Shown: positions 8,301-22,155, counted from the stretch's first letter. The stretch: 41,398 nt of DNA from Ruminococcus sp. (GCA_017534835.1 JAFXVT010000061.1:1-41398), one strand, 5' to 3'. Numbers and translations: made by a program. Notes: generated by a model not told the origin, from the letters alone.

Positions 8301-9731
8301 TATAAAACGAAGCACGGAGAAGAGATTCAACTTCATGAAAAGTCAGAGTGGGCAATTAATCACGCTGCCGGTGAAAGAGAATATTTCAATAGCCTATTTG
8401 AAAAGAATATATTTGAGTGTAAAGTTCGTAATCTAATTGCGTTGTTTGAACATGACATTCCAATTTCACAGTTCTTTGAAAAATGGCTTTCTTCGATTCC
8501 TGAAGACAAGCAGGATTTACAGATGATTGGTGGATTAATTCATAGAAGTGTTGGTAATGCTGATTTGCTATTCTCTGAATTCATATTACAGTACGATTGG
8601 GAGAGTTTTCAGTTCATGGCTTTACTTGAATTCATAGAAACGAAAGATACAGTTACTATAGAATTAACAGAGCCACAGAGAATTTTTTTACAGAATAAAT
8701 GCAATGAAATACTCAAGCATACAAACTATGAGGCTGTTAGCTATGAGTCTCCTGAATCGCAGAATATAAGATTTGTTACAGCTCTTATTTCTAAATTCGG
8801 TTTTATTTGTGATGATGAAAAATTACTTGAAATGTTAATGCTACCTTGGTATGTGTTTGCTTCTTCAAATGTAAGTAAAAGTTCAGATGTCATTTCATTT
8901 ATACAAAAAAATCTTTCAGATGCAACAAAGCTACACGATCGAATAGTTTTTAACTTGAAACACAAAGAACTAAACATTTATGCGCAAGCCAATCACATCT
9001 CTTACTGTATGGAAAATGAACTGCCAGATGCTATTAACGCTGCTGTTAATCTTTTTAAGTCAACAGACAGTCGTGCAGAATACTTGAAACATATCGCAAT
9101 AGAATATTTATTAATTATAACTAGTGAAGAATATATTGACAAGCTGATCTCAAATAAAACCGAAGATACGATATTAGAATACTTGTCTTCACGACTTTTG
9201 ACTTATAATAAAAATCTAGTAGATGAAATGATTGCTCGTAATCAAAAATCAGGTGATTATTTCCTTTTTATTAGAGAACTAATCATACTTAATATCCAAT
9301 ATGGAGTGAAGAAGTATTCAGATTTCATCAGAGAACATTTAACGATACCCGAATTGTTTAATCAGGAATATTCTACTCTTGATATCACTATGCAGCTAAG
9401 AAAGCTAAAGAATATTTCACTGATTGGAGAAGTTACAGATCTATTATTAACAGTTTACTCTAAGGATTTTCTCGATAAAGATGATGTTTGGGGACTTAAA
9501 GGGAGTTTGGACAATGTGCTCATGATTATGTGTAAAGAAAGTCCGGAACAGGTAAAGCAATATATGGAAAAGCTTTTGAATGTTGACCCAAATAATGACG
9601 AATTTAAATTTAAATGTAATTATTTCCTTTCACTTTGTGAAGATGCTTTAATCTCCAACTCGGTTAATGACGAAAGCTGGACATTTGAAGATGCATTAAA
9701 ATATGTACGCAATAGGCGATTGAATTCATGA
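5370..9731 (+). CDS. Metallophosphoesterase-NACHT/STAND NTPase fusion, candidate antiphage sensor-effector
   Basis: This encodes 1453 residues. The GTG at 5370 is preceded by GGAGG with a 7-base gap; an overlapping ATG at 5368 is followed at once by TGA and cannot start the gene. Residues 1-250 form a calcineurin-like phosphoesterase with all its motifs: D8-x-H10, G44-D45, G88-N-H-D91, H170-H171 and G204-H-x-H207. Residues 315-590 are a NACHT-type STAND NTPase: Walker A GEAGIGKT (323-330), Walker B LLIIDG (379-384), a T-K-R sensor (415-417), the G-x-P motif (470-472) and an HEIFAEYF segment typical of the winged-helix end. About 850 residues of helical, HEAT/TPR-like sequence follow, without visible enzyme motifs. 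This is the effector-switch-sensor plan of Avs and bacterial NACHT defence proteins, with phosphoesterase as effector. By spot count it is about 30% GC against about 53% in the core genes, so transfer is likely. I know of no named system with exactly this order. Confidence 0.88.
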   Translation: MKVVVLSDLHIDDTSEWDAVSEEMLKRIKNIAKENERIIFVLLGDIVNGFRERTTEDIRRFYKKADSFLDTINIGLKENNVEFYFIPGNHDLDGDSLESFNEFIERHSRINDSPYEFSLDESVFTFDIDVFRFILVDSNISRDYNASGQIDGKLLKAKGVTEKQIVLFMHHPPYTRDSYSDDDDKALDNPLDVMFLHAKYVFYGHQHGDHKEDLYKNRDTIYVPVTGLFNKGSNIRNGFAVLTIQDKIITSCYQYEFDGVKFHKIMISPEKIEKRQDELSIESHDYSKELQEILPRHFYQFDSIETFELTDIVRENDFVIITGEAGIGKTYEAHRLYQLYKNDDEYYPIIIDLRCTTTEAINRYIEYACKYRIENRDVLLIIDGISESTSSIFNGALSTLSSLSDENLCIKVIVTKRDNYELKFFSSYNIFHISAFNDEDIKAYLSMRKVRDIPHFMQSISASDYGNVIGIPFVLNAVIDIYNKDRSVPKFNNLMQQIISLRFMEADNSLSNKYQIMPVEHEVIISFEELGFVMQAVCEHPLANIYYSQLFDEKIQLLQSYTGLLYRDDNYRRDYNHEIFAEYFISDYICNLDLSDILEIITYQFEGKSRIKKTWYDVVRRIVDMRLNDDLLKWIMENDNDVLIYNVPEKMMNNSDSVSIVECVLNNCFTKNLPIHTVITDVERFVNLHSSKAMWELISKELFIHHNEYGLSTILQIICCAKQNDMDLNVVQGKLIEIITDEQPTYIKSLAIRALTQLNECVDEYIDIVIESFSDETDMNVILCVFSIICKCSNPDKYFRYAVDRFENVDRPYIYLKFDEAFLSVIVSLRSLTTMIESIKYMCESDAFARIYNTSRVFELVIDKITEFVIKEHNEESVFNQMYDCFIRASHQIDGRKTEFIKRFFVNIGKLDEVLYAIITEKNSLIFYSCFESIISSDLIDKLIQYYFDGVFSEYQFLWYINRYSVSENDKVKLKDAYKTKHGEEIQLHEKSEWAINHAAGEREYFNSLFEKNIFECKVRNLIALFEHDIPISQFFEKWLSSIPEDKQDLQMIGGLIHRSVGNADLLFSEFILQYDWESFQFMALLEFIETKDTVTIELTEPQRIFLQNKCNEILKHTNYEAVSYESPESQNIRFVTALISKFGFICDDEKLLEMLMLPWYVFASSNVSKSSDVISFIQKNLSDATKLHDRIVFNLKHKELNIYAQANHISYCMENELPDAINAAVNLFKSTDSRAEYLKHIAIEYLLIITSEEYIDKLISNKTEDTILEYLSSRLLTYNKNLVDEMIARNQKSGDYFLFIRELIILNIQYGVKKYSDFIREHLTIPELFNQEYSTLDITMQLRKLKNISLIGEVTDLLLTVYSKDFLDKDDVWGLKGSLDNVLMIMCKESPEQVKQYMEKLLNVDPNNDEFKFKCNYFLSLCEDALISNSVNDESWTFEDALKYVRNRRLNS

Positions 9732-10074
9732 TGTACTTTCAAGTTGCAAATACTAAACAATCCGCTGAATAATTTAGCACTCAAAAAGGAAACGATAACA
9801 TTCGGACAATACAAAAATACCCTCCTGAATGTTCAGATGGTGCACTGTATCAAAAATGTAGTTTTAGCTTTATTAGCAGATTTGTAAATTCGTAGATATT
9901 TCCATTCCATTAGCAAGCTCCTCTACTTACTGCCATCTAAAATGTCCAATCTAAACTCTCAAACCTCTTGTTTCATTGACTTTAGTTGCCGGTATAACAT
10001 CAATGGGGGCTTCCGAGGCACGTTGAGTGCGTGGTATTAATGTCAAAATCTTTTGAAGATGAAAGGAATTGATT
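9732..10074. other. 343-bp gap without recognisable gene
   Basis: This AT-rich stretch follows the STAND gene. I see no terminator with a T-run, no RNA gene and no credible promoter pair; the best TATAAC (9992-9997) has only an 11-bp spacer to TTGACT. An isolated GC-richer patch near 10005-10035 may mark old junction sequence. Confidence 0.5.
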
Positions 10075-10761
10075 ATGGCAAAAGGCATTATTTATATTAT
10101 GGAAACTGTTGTTCCAGGACTGATTAAAATTGGTAAAACAGCTTCTAATCAATTTGAAAATAGGATGTATAACCTTGAACGAAACGGCTACAACAATGTG
10201 GTCGGATTAAAGCGGCGCTTTGCAATTGAAGTTGATGAATATGATGAAAAGGAAACCTTGCTTCACAGTTTGTTCGATAAAAGCCGCCTGCAAAATTCAG
10301 AATTATTCGCTGTTGACGTTGATTTGGTGATACAGCTTCTTACTTCTTTTGAGGGAAAACAAGTATATCCAGAAAATGTAACAAAAGCAGAGGTATTTGC
10401 TGAGGCTACTGAAAATAGACAAGAGAATATAGGGATGGCACTGATTCCTGATGGCATATATATTATGAAAGAAAATCGCCGTAGATTTGGCACTATTACA
10501 GCTAAAATGCGTGTTGAAAACGGTAAATTTATTGTTTTAAAAGGTAGTATATGTGCTCCTGTTACTGGCAATTGGTCACCTGCTGTCAGACGGGCTGCAA
10601 TAATAGAAAACAATACTTTAATGGAAGACGTTGAATGCGACTCACCTTCAACCGCCGGTTGGATACCACTGGGAAAAGCAAACAATGGCTGGCTGGTGTG
10701 GAAAACTACATCCGGGGAACCAATTGATATGTTCAGAAATCAAATAATTCAAGATAACTGA
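10075..10761 (+). CDS. T5orf172/GIY-YIG-like protein with C-terminal DUF4357
   Basis: This encodes 228 residues, starting at the ATG at 10075 with AAAGGAA six bases ahead; the TTG two codons earlier overlaps no good site. The N-terminal 90 residues read IIYIMETVVPGLIKIGKT, then an NRMYNLERN helix, an E-x-x-LH-x-LF pair and SELFAV. That is the T5orf172 (phage T5 A31-related) fold, a relative of GIY-YIG nucleases. The C-terminus (FIVLKGS, then DSPSTAG near 190-196 and a final NGW-x-VWK) matches DUF4357, a small domain often joined to nucleases or methylases in restriction loci. It could be a DNA-cleaving or DNA-binding accessory of the island. Catalytic R/E residues of true GIY-YIG enzymes cannot be assigned with certainty. 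It follows the STAND gene but is separated by 343 bases, so it is probably a separate unit. Confidence 0.75.
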   Translation: MAKGIIYIMETVVPGLIKIGKTASNQFENRMYNLERNGYNNVVGLKRRFAIEVDEYDEKETLLHSLFDKSRLQNSELFAVDVDLVIQLLTSFEGKQVYPENVTKAEVFAEATENRQENIGMALIPDGIYIMKENRRRFGTITAKMRVENGKFIVLKGSICAPVTGNWSPAVRRAAIIENNTLMEDVECDSPSTAGWIPLGKANNGWLVWKTTSGEPIDMFRNQIIQDN

Positions 10762-10792
10762 ATAACTTCAAAATGAACCACTCGATTTCCGA

Positions 10793-10828
10793 TTTTTCAG
10801 TGTGTGGATTGATTGTCACACTGAAAAA
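10793..10828. repeat. Perfect 12-bp inverted repeat
   Basis: TTTTTCAGTGTG (10793-10804) and CACACTGAAAAA (10817-10828) pair perfectly around a 12-base loop, 31 bases after the T5orf172 stop. No T-run follows on either strand beyond the stem itself, so it is not a standard terminator. It could be an operator, a weak terminator hairpin or the end of a mobile segment. Confidence 0.6.
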
Positions 10829-10932
10829 CAGCGTAAAATCGCAGAAAACAGACTTGCCAAAAGTTGCGATTCGGGTGTTTGCAAAATAACGTTGAGTGTG
10901 GAAAAAGGTTGTCAATGAAAGGAGTGAACCAT

Positions 10933-11385
10933 ATGCCAGAAAACATCAACCTGTTCGATATCAGCGAAATGCTCAAACTGCTCAGAGGCCAATATCCTGT
11001 ACGCAGAGTCATAAGGTCGCAATTTGACCATGAGCCGATGAATCTGCCGACTGAACCTTCCGTTGTTTTGGGAGACTTTATATATGAGACGCCATGCTGT
11101 CAGTGCGTTTTTCAGGACGCACTGAAAGTTCTGCTTTCAGGTTCGGCGGACGATGTGTTTCTTGGCTTCGCATATATTGAAGAAAGCCTTTTGAACGAAA
11201 AACTCAACATCGCAGGAATTCGCATTGATCTAGAAATGCTGCTCCCGCCGCTGAAAGAGGGCATTCGCCGAACCTTAAGCGGTCTGTCCGATCGAACAGC
11301 ATTCTGCTCCACAAGCTGTCTGGAGTGGATCAGAACTGTCAGCAGGTCTTATGAAAAAGAATACGGGTTCACACTCTTGGATTAA
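10933..11385 (+). CDS. Hypothetical protein, 150 residues
   Basis: The chosen start is the ATG at 10933 with AAAGGAG eight bases before it; an in-frame ATG at 10915 would add six residues but has a poorer site. The product is soluble and mostly helical by eye. A mid-section contains a CCQC cysteine group followed by FQDALKVLLSG and FLGFAYIEESL, then PPLKEGIRRTL. The leucine-rich helical hairpins recall HEAT-like immunity proteins of polymorphic toxin systems, but I do not recognise a family. GC content is higher than in the phosphoesterase-STAND gene and close to the core genome. It may therefore mark the right edge of the accessory region. Function unknown. Confidence 0.65.
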   Translation: MPENINLFDISEMLKLLRGQYPVRRVIRSQFDHEPMNLPTEPSVVLGDFIYETPCCQCVFQDALKVLLSGSADDVFLGFAYIEESLLNEKLNIAGIRIDLEMLLPPLKEGIRRTLSGLSDRTAFCSTSCLEWIRTVSRSYEKEYGFTLLD

Positions 11386-11425
11386 TAAAAAATCCCCGCA
11401 CCACTGAATCACCAGTGACGCGGGG
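11385..11425 (-). terminator. Hairpin with T-run on the minus strand
   Basis: Arms CCCCGC at 11394-11399 and GCGGGG at 11420-11425, extended by CACTG/CAGTG with a two-base mismatch, form a stem. On the minus strand it is followed by six T residues (the A-run at 11387-11392). On the plus strand it lies directly after the stop at 11385, so it probably also ends the 150-residue gene. Confidence 0.65.
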
Positions 11426-11574
11426 TTCGCTATATCTGTTCACTTTTCAATGCTGATCGTCACGCCTGATCAGAAGTGCAAAGTGTACCTTTTGAGGTGT
11501 TGCTTTATGAAAGATGGTGCGAGCTTTTGCTTTGTGCGCTCGGGAATACCAATAATGAATAGACGTTCAGACAG

Positions 11575-11608
11575 AAAAAAGCGCCGCTGGAAGCTCCACG
11601 GCGCTTTT
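11575..11608 (-). terminator. Terminator of the HAD gene (bidirectional)
   Basis: GCGCCG(C)TGGA at 11581-11591 pairs with TCCACGGCGC at 11595-11604 around a short loop. On the minus strand six T residues follow; on the plus strand four T residues follow. It touches the stop codon of the minus-strand gene ending at 11607. Confidence 0.85.
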
Positions 11609-12182
11609 ACTTTATGCATTTTATATTTCCGTTCCTGACGATGAACACCCTCTCGGCAATGTCCATCATAGCCTTGTCATTGAAGGAGTCTGTATAGAAC
11701 CGGTCTATCTTTTTTTCACCGCAGAGCTCTCTGTAGCGCTTTACCTTGTTGTCGCCGAAGTTGAAATACGAGACCTCCCGCCTCTCCCAATCGACCTCCG
11801 AGCAGATGAGATTGCGCGTATTGAGTCTGTGCTTTATCGCGTCGATGAGGAAAAAAGGTCCGGCAGTGATAATGAGGTCCTCCTCATCTATCAGCCTCAG
11901 TATGTGCTCGTCGAGCTTATGCGAGTGCCTGAGCCAGAAGCTGCGTGAAAGCCGCAGGAGCTCCTCCCTGTCCCTGACGATCACTTTTATCGCGTCATTT
12001 ATCCGTCTTTCGAGCTTTTCCCTGCTCACGATGCAAAGCTTGTATGATATGAGATTCCATAGCAGATCCGGCAGAAAAAGCAGTATACGCTTGTTGTATC
12101 TCAGCATATACAGTGCAAAGTCGATAGAGCTTTCGCCGCGGTAGATCGTATTATCAAAATCGAATACTTTGATCGTTATCAC
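11607..12182 (-). CDS. HAD-superfamily phosphatase (IB-type)
   Basis: This encodes 191 residues. The GTG at 12182 is the only start that keeps motif I; a stop codon lies three codons upstream and the ribosome site is weak. HAD motif I is VFDFDNTIY (nucleophile D8, acid D10). Motif II is the T in IITAGPF, motif III is the lysine of DNKVKR, and motif IV is YTDSFND. A helical cap of about 80 residues lies between motifs I and II. The pattern resembles HAD-IB phosphatases such as the SerB/PGP-like group (HAD hydrolase acting on small phosphorylated metabolites or lipid head groups). The substrate cannot be told. It is the second gene of a minus-strand pair, 28 bases after the unknown gene 12211-12741. 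Confidence 0.8.
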   Translation of the reverse strand: MITIKVFDFDNTIYRGESSIDFALYMLRYNKRILLFLPDLLWNLISYKLCIVSREKLERRINDAIKVIVRDREELLRLSRSFWLRHSHKLDEHILRLIDEEDLIITAGPFFLIDAIKHRLNTRNLICSEVDWERREVSYFNFGDNKVKRYRELCGEKKIDRFYTDSFNDKAMMDIAERVFIVRNGNIKCIK

Positions 12183-12210
12183 ATCTTTCTATCGGTGAGG
12201 CTGTTCCAGG

Positions 12211-12741
12211 TCAGAGAGCCTGAAATTCGCTGAATGACTTTTCCGCATCAGGACGGGGACTGCCTGTGCTGTCCGGCTCATAGATGAAGTAAGTGTTAGT
12301 ATTTCCGCTCATCTGGACCTTTATGGTCTGCATTCCCTTATAGTGTATCCTCTGCCCGATATTCAGCTTATTTGCGCCGCTGTCATATCTTGCAAGGAAG
12401 GTGAATTTCTGTTTTGACTGGTCAAAATCACTTTCTCGGTCGACAGAAGCAAGCACGATATAATACTTCTCAAGCACGCTCTTCGTCTTGAACAGAGTCT
12501 TCTTCGTAACCATTCTCTCGCCCTCTGTGACATTCACGACCCAGCAGTCGTCCTCGATGCTGAGCGGAACAGTATAGCGCCCCTCTGTATAGCTGAGGTT
12601 GGAATCATCGATAACGATATGATTCTCACTTGCGAGCCGCTCTCTGAGCTCCTTCTGCTGGACTGTAGTGAGCTGGCTCGTCTCGTTCAGAACCATATTC
12701 GTAAATTCTTCGAGATCATGTATTGCTTCGTCAAACGTCAT
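12211..12741 (-). CDS. Hypothetical protein, 176 residues
   Basis: The ATG at 12741 has GGAGG (12750-12754) eight bases upstream and a good promoter behind it. The N-terminus is a short helical region (DEAIHDLEEFTNMVL, then a Gln/Glu-rich helix to about residue 35). The rest is beta-rich with alternating polar and hydrophobic residues (YTVPLSIEDDCWVVNV, YYIVLASV, KFTFLARYDSG, RIHYKGMQTIKVQ). There is no signal peptide, membrane segment or known catalytic motif. It is the first gene of an operon with the HAD phosphatase. I do not recognise the family. Confidence 0.7.
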   Translation of the reverse strand: MTFDEAIHDLEEFTNMVLNETSQLTTVQQKELRERLASENHIVIDDSNLSYTEGRYTVPLSIEDDCWVVNVTEGERMVTKKTLFKTKSVLEKYYIVLASVDRESDFDQSKQKFTFLARYDSGANKLNIGQRIHYKGMQTIKVQMSGNTNTYFIYEPDSTGSPRPDAEKSFSEFQAL

Positions 12742-12791
12742 AGCCTTTTCCTCCGATCATTTTATACAGAAAACGACATTTTCATACTCTG

Positions 12792-12820
12792 ATTATATCA
12801 CCGCAAATCCCAAAAGTCAA
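12792..12820 (-). promoter_or_regulatory. Promoter of the unknown-HAD operon
   Basis: Read on the minus strand: TTGACT (12815-12820), a 17-bp spacer, TATAAT (12792-12797). The leader to the ATG at 12741 is about 45 bases. Confidence 0.8.
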
Positions 12821-13295
12821 TGATGTCCTGTCAGCCGGCTTTCCTCCCGAAAAGGCAAAAAACTGCGAGATCAGGCGAATAATCGGTATTTTCGCCGGAG
12901 CTGTCTGAAACATACAATTTTCGGGGTATCAATAGTGCATAATTACCAAAGGCATAATTCTGTGAAGCTCAGTACCGTTATTCATTCAGTTCAAGAAAAG
13001 CATCAATAAGCAGGCTCTGTATTGCACTTCAAGTGTAAAAAACGAAGGTCAGCAGGACTGTACCGGAAAGAGCAGCTCAGAATACCACATCATTATTTTA
13101 CCATAGTGTACCGTTTCCATCTTGTCTTACAATTTTCCCTCATCAGAGGAGAAAATTATTTTAACTATTGAAGCAGAGCATTCCTGTCGGTACATTTTGC
13201 ACATCTCCGTCAATTTCTCTCCTCATTCGCCGGAAGTTGTATATACAATCATCAGTTGTTTATGCGGTTTATCCACCCAATCTGCATTTAATGGG
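12821..13295. other. Long upstream region of the secreted-hydrolase operon
   Basis: About 475 bases without a supported gene lie between two divergent promoters. The region is AT-richer than the neighbouring genes. It holds a perfect 12-base palindrome TTGTATATACAA at 13237-13248, some 70 bases ahead of the -10 box of the hydrolase operon. An 83-codon open frame here (13122-13373) has no ribosome site and runs across the promoter, so it is not called. Confidence 0.55.
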
Positions 13296-13325
13296 TTGTT
13301 ATGTTACTCAATATTATTATATAAT
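13296..13325 (+). promoter_or_regulatory. Promoter of the beta-helix/GH2 operon
   Basis: TTGTTA (13296-13301), an 18-bp spacer and TATAAT (13320-13325). Just after the -10 lies a short inverted repeat GTTAA...TTAAC (13326-13342) at the expected start site, a possible operator. Confidence 0.65.
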
Positions 13326-13376
13326 GTTAACAGAGTATTAACGTCCGCAAAAAGGGAATGTTCAAGGGGGTAAATC

Positions 13377-20566
<7,190 letters not shown>

Positions 20567-20574
20567 AAACGAAA

Positions 20575-20609
20575 GCGGAGACTATGCATTGCATAGTCTC
20601 CGCTTTTTT
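20575..20609 (+). terminator. Strong bidirectional terminator
   Basis: A perfect 13-bp stem (20575-20587 with 20591-20603) and a 3-base loop are followed by six T residues. On the minus strand the same hairpin is followed by T-rich sequence, so it also serves the minus-strand gene ending at 20612. Confidence 0.92.
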
Positions 20610-20611
20610 CT

Positions 20612-21262
20612 TTATCGGATATGTCCGCTGATACGGAAATACTGGCGTGCTCTGCCTGTCCCGAGCCGCTTCGCCCACTGTGTGCCGAGCGCCTGCACAT
20701 CTTCAGCGGTGAGCTCTGTGACGCTCTCGGTCACAAAGCCGAGTCCGCGTAGCCTTTCGGCGTGCTCTGTCTCGAAATATGCGAGGCTGAGCTCGGGAAG
20801 CTGCCGCTTCTCTATCTCCCCTGCCTCATACGAGGTCTGATAGGCAGTTATGAAGGTGAAATCCGCACCGCTCCTTGCAATACGGTGTATCTGCTCCATA
20901 GAGCTGTCCACCGGCTTCACGACGCATTCGAGAAGCGAACCCCACGGGAAGTAGACCGTGACCTCATCGGCAAGTCCGTCAAGCTCAGACGGGAGCCTCT
21001 CCACAGCACCTATCACGAGCAGAAGGTTTTTCAGTCCGCCCTTTTCCGGCTTTTTTGCGGACTTTTTCGCTGTATCGAGCATATTCTCGCGGACCGGGTC
21101 GATACCGATATAAAGCGTGTCCGGATCCGCCTTTGCAACGCGGTAAAGGCGCTTTCCGTCACCTGTTCCGATATCGACGCAGACAGAACTGTAACCGGTG
21201 CTGTATTCGCGAAGCTGCTCCGCTGTCATCTCCTGCTCGCTGCTCTGATATAATCTTCTCAT
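20612..21262 (-). CDS. NpmA/KamB-like 16S rRNA (adenine1408-N1) methyltransferase
   Basis: This encodes 216 residues, the family's usual length. The S-adenosylmethionine pocket is CVDIGTGDGKRLY (D30, G32), and YIGIDPVREN carries D55. FPWGS (F105, W107) and the later WAKRL (W196, K198, R199) supply the two tryptophans that, in NpmA, sandwich the flipped A1408. The basic patch K66, K67, K70, K71 and the tail GRARQYFRISGH also match NpmA as I remember it, with nearly identical numbering. These enzymes methylate N1 of A1408 in the decoding site of assembled 30S subunits and give wide aminoglycoside resistance. Base composition and codon use fit the core genes, so it looks resident, not newly acquired. 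It starts eight bases after rsmI, which suggests coupled expression. Resistance in this host is inference. Confidence 0.85.
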   Translation of the reverse strand: MRRLYQSSEQEMTAEQLREYSTGYSSVCVDIGTGDGKRLYRVAKADPDTLYIGIDPVRENMLDTAKKSAKKPEKGGLKNLLLVIGAVERLPSELDGLADEVTVYFPWGSLLECVVKPVDSSMEQIHRIARSGADFTFITAYQTSYEAGEIEKRQLPELSLAYFETEHAERLRGLGFVTESVTELTAEDVQALGTQWAKRLGTGRARQYFRISGHIR

Positions 21263-21270
21263 ACGCAGCC

Positions 21271-22155
21271 TCAGAACATTTCCTTCAGCCTGAGCCCAGC
21301 CTCATACAGCGCATTTTTGCTGTAGCCGTTGCCGGGGTCGTCAGCGAGCTTCTTGACGGCTTCCTTCATAGACCAACCATTCTTCACTATCATCTCGACG
21401 AGCAGAGCCTCCGGGCTGAGCTGCTCGGCAGCGAGTTTGTCGTCCCTGCTGCGGTTCATCTCCGCGACGATGACGTATTCGCCCTTTTCGGCTGTACCGC
21501 GCATAGTGAGCTCCTCGAGCACCTCTGCCGGGGTTCCGCGGTACATATACTCATAGTATTTTGTGAGGTCGTTGCACAGGCAGAGCTGGCAGTCGATGTT
21601 TTCATCAACGAAGAACTGAACTGTTGAAATGATACGCTTCGGTGACTCATAGAATACAACTGTCGGGACCTGTGAATCCTGCTTTATCTGCGTCAGGAGC
21701 TTCTTCCGCGGCATATTGTCGCGTGGGAAAAAGCCGTAGAATGCAAAGCTGCTCAGGTCAAAGCCTGTGACGCAGAGCGCCGCGATAGCCGCACAGCAGC
21801 CGGGGACGGGAGTTACCCTTATCTCGTTGCGGATAGCATCACGGATAAGCTCGTTTCCGGGGTCGGAAATGCAGGGAGTCCCGGCGTCGGTGATTATCGC
21901 GACGCTCTTCCCGTCGAGCAGATCATTGATAAAATAGCGGCTTTTCGCATATTCGTTGAATTTGTGGTTGGAAATGAGGCGGTTCCTTATCTCGATGTCA
22001 AGGTTCCTCATCAGGAGCGCCGAGCGGCGTGTATCCTCCGAGGCGATGAAATCGACCTGCTCGAGCACCTCACGCGCACGCTGGGTCATATCGCCGTAAT
22101 TTCCTATCGGTACAGAAACAATATAGAGCGTACCGAGCTCACGATTTATAGCCAT
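21271..22155 (-). CDS. rsmI: 16S rRNA (cytidine1402-2'-O)-methyltransferase RsmI
   Basis: This encodes 294 residues, a normal length. The N-terminal tetrapyrrole-methylase-like domain shows LYIVSVPIGN, the ASEDTRRS motif and SNHKFNE. AIITDAGTPCISDPG is the SAM-binding loop, and PVPGCCAAIAAL and FYGFFPR are family signatures. FYESPKRI and the C-terminal helical domain (SMKEAVKKLAD, KNALYEAGL) complete it. RsmI methylates the ribose of C1402 in the decoding centre and is paired with RsmH in fidelity of initiation. The ATG at 22155 has an AGAAGGA site. The gene leads a two-gene minus-strand operon whose second member also modifies the decoding site. Confidence 0.95.
   Translation of the reverse strand: MAINRELGTLYIVSVPIGNYGDMTQRAREVLEQVDFIASEDTRRSALLMRNLDIEIRNRLISNHKFNEYAKSRYFINDLLDGKSVAIITDAGTPCISDPGNELIRDAIRNEIRVTPVPGCCAAIAALCVTGFDLSSFAFYGFFPRDNMPRKKLLTQIKQDSQVPTVVFYESPKRIISTVQFFVDENIDCQLCLCNDLTKYYEYMYRGTPAEVLEELTMRGTAEKGEYVIVAEMNRSRDDKLAAEQLSPEALLVEMIVKNGWSMKEAVKKLADDPGNGYSKNALYEAGLRLKEMF

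Noticed and set aside
11450-11638. 62-codon open frame between two hairpins
   Set aside because: There is no ribosome site and it runs through a terminator stem.
13122-13373. 83-codon open frame upstream of the beta-helix gene
   Set aside because: There is no ribosome site, and it spans the promoter and leader of the hydrolase operon.
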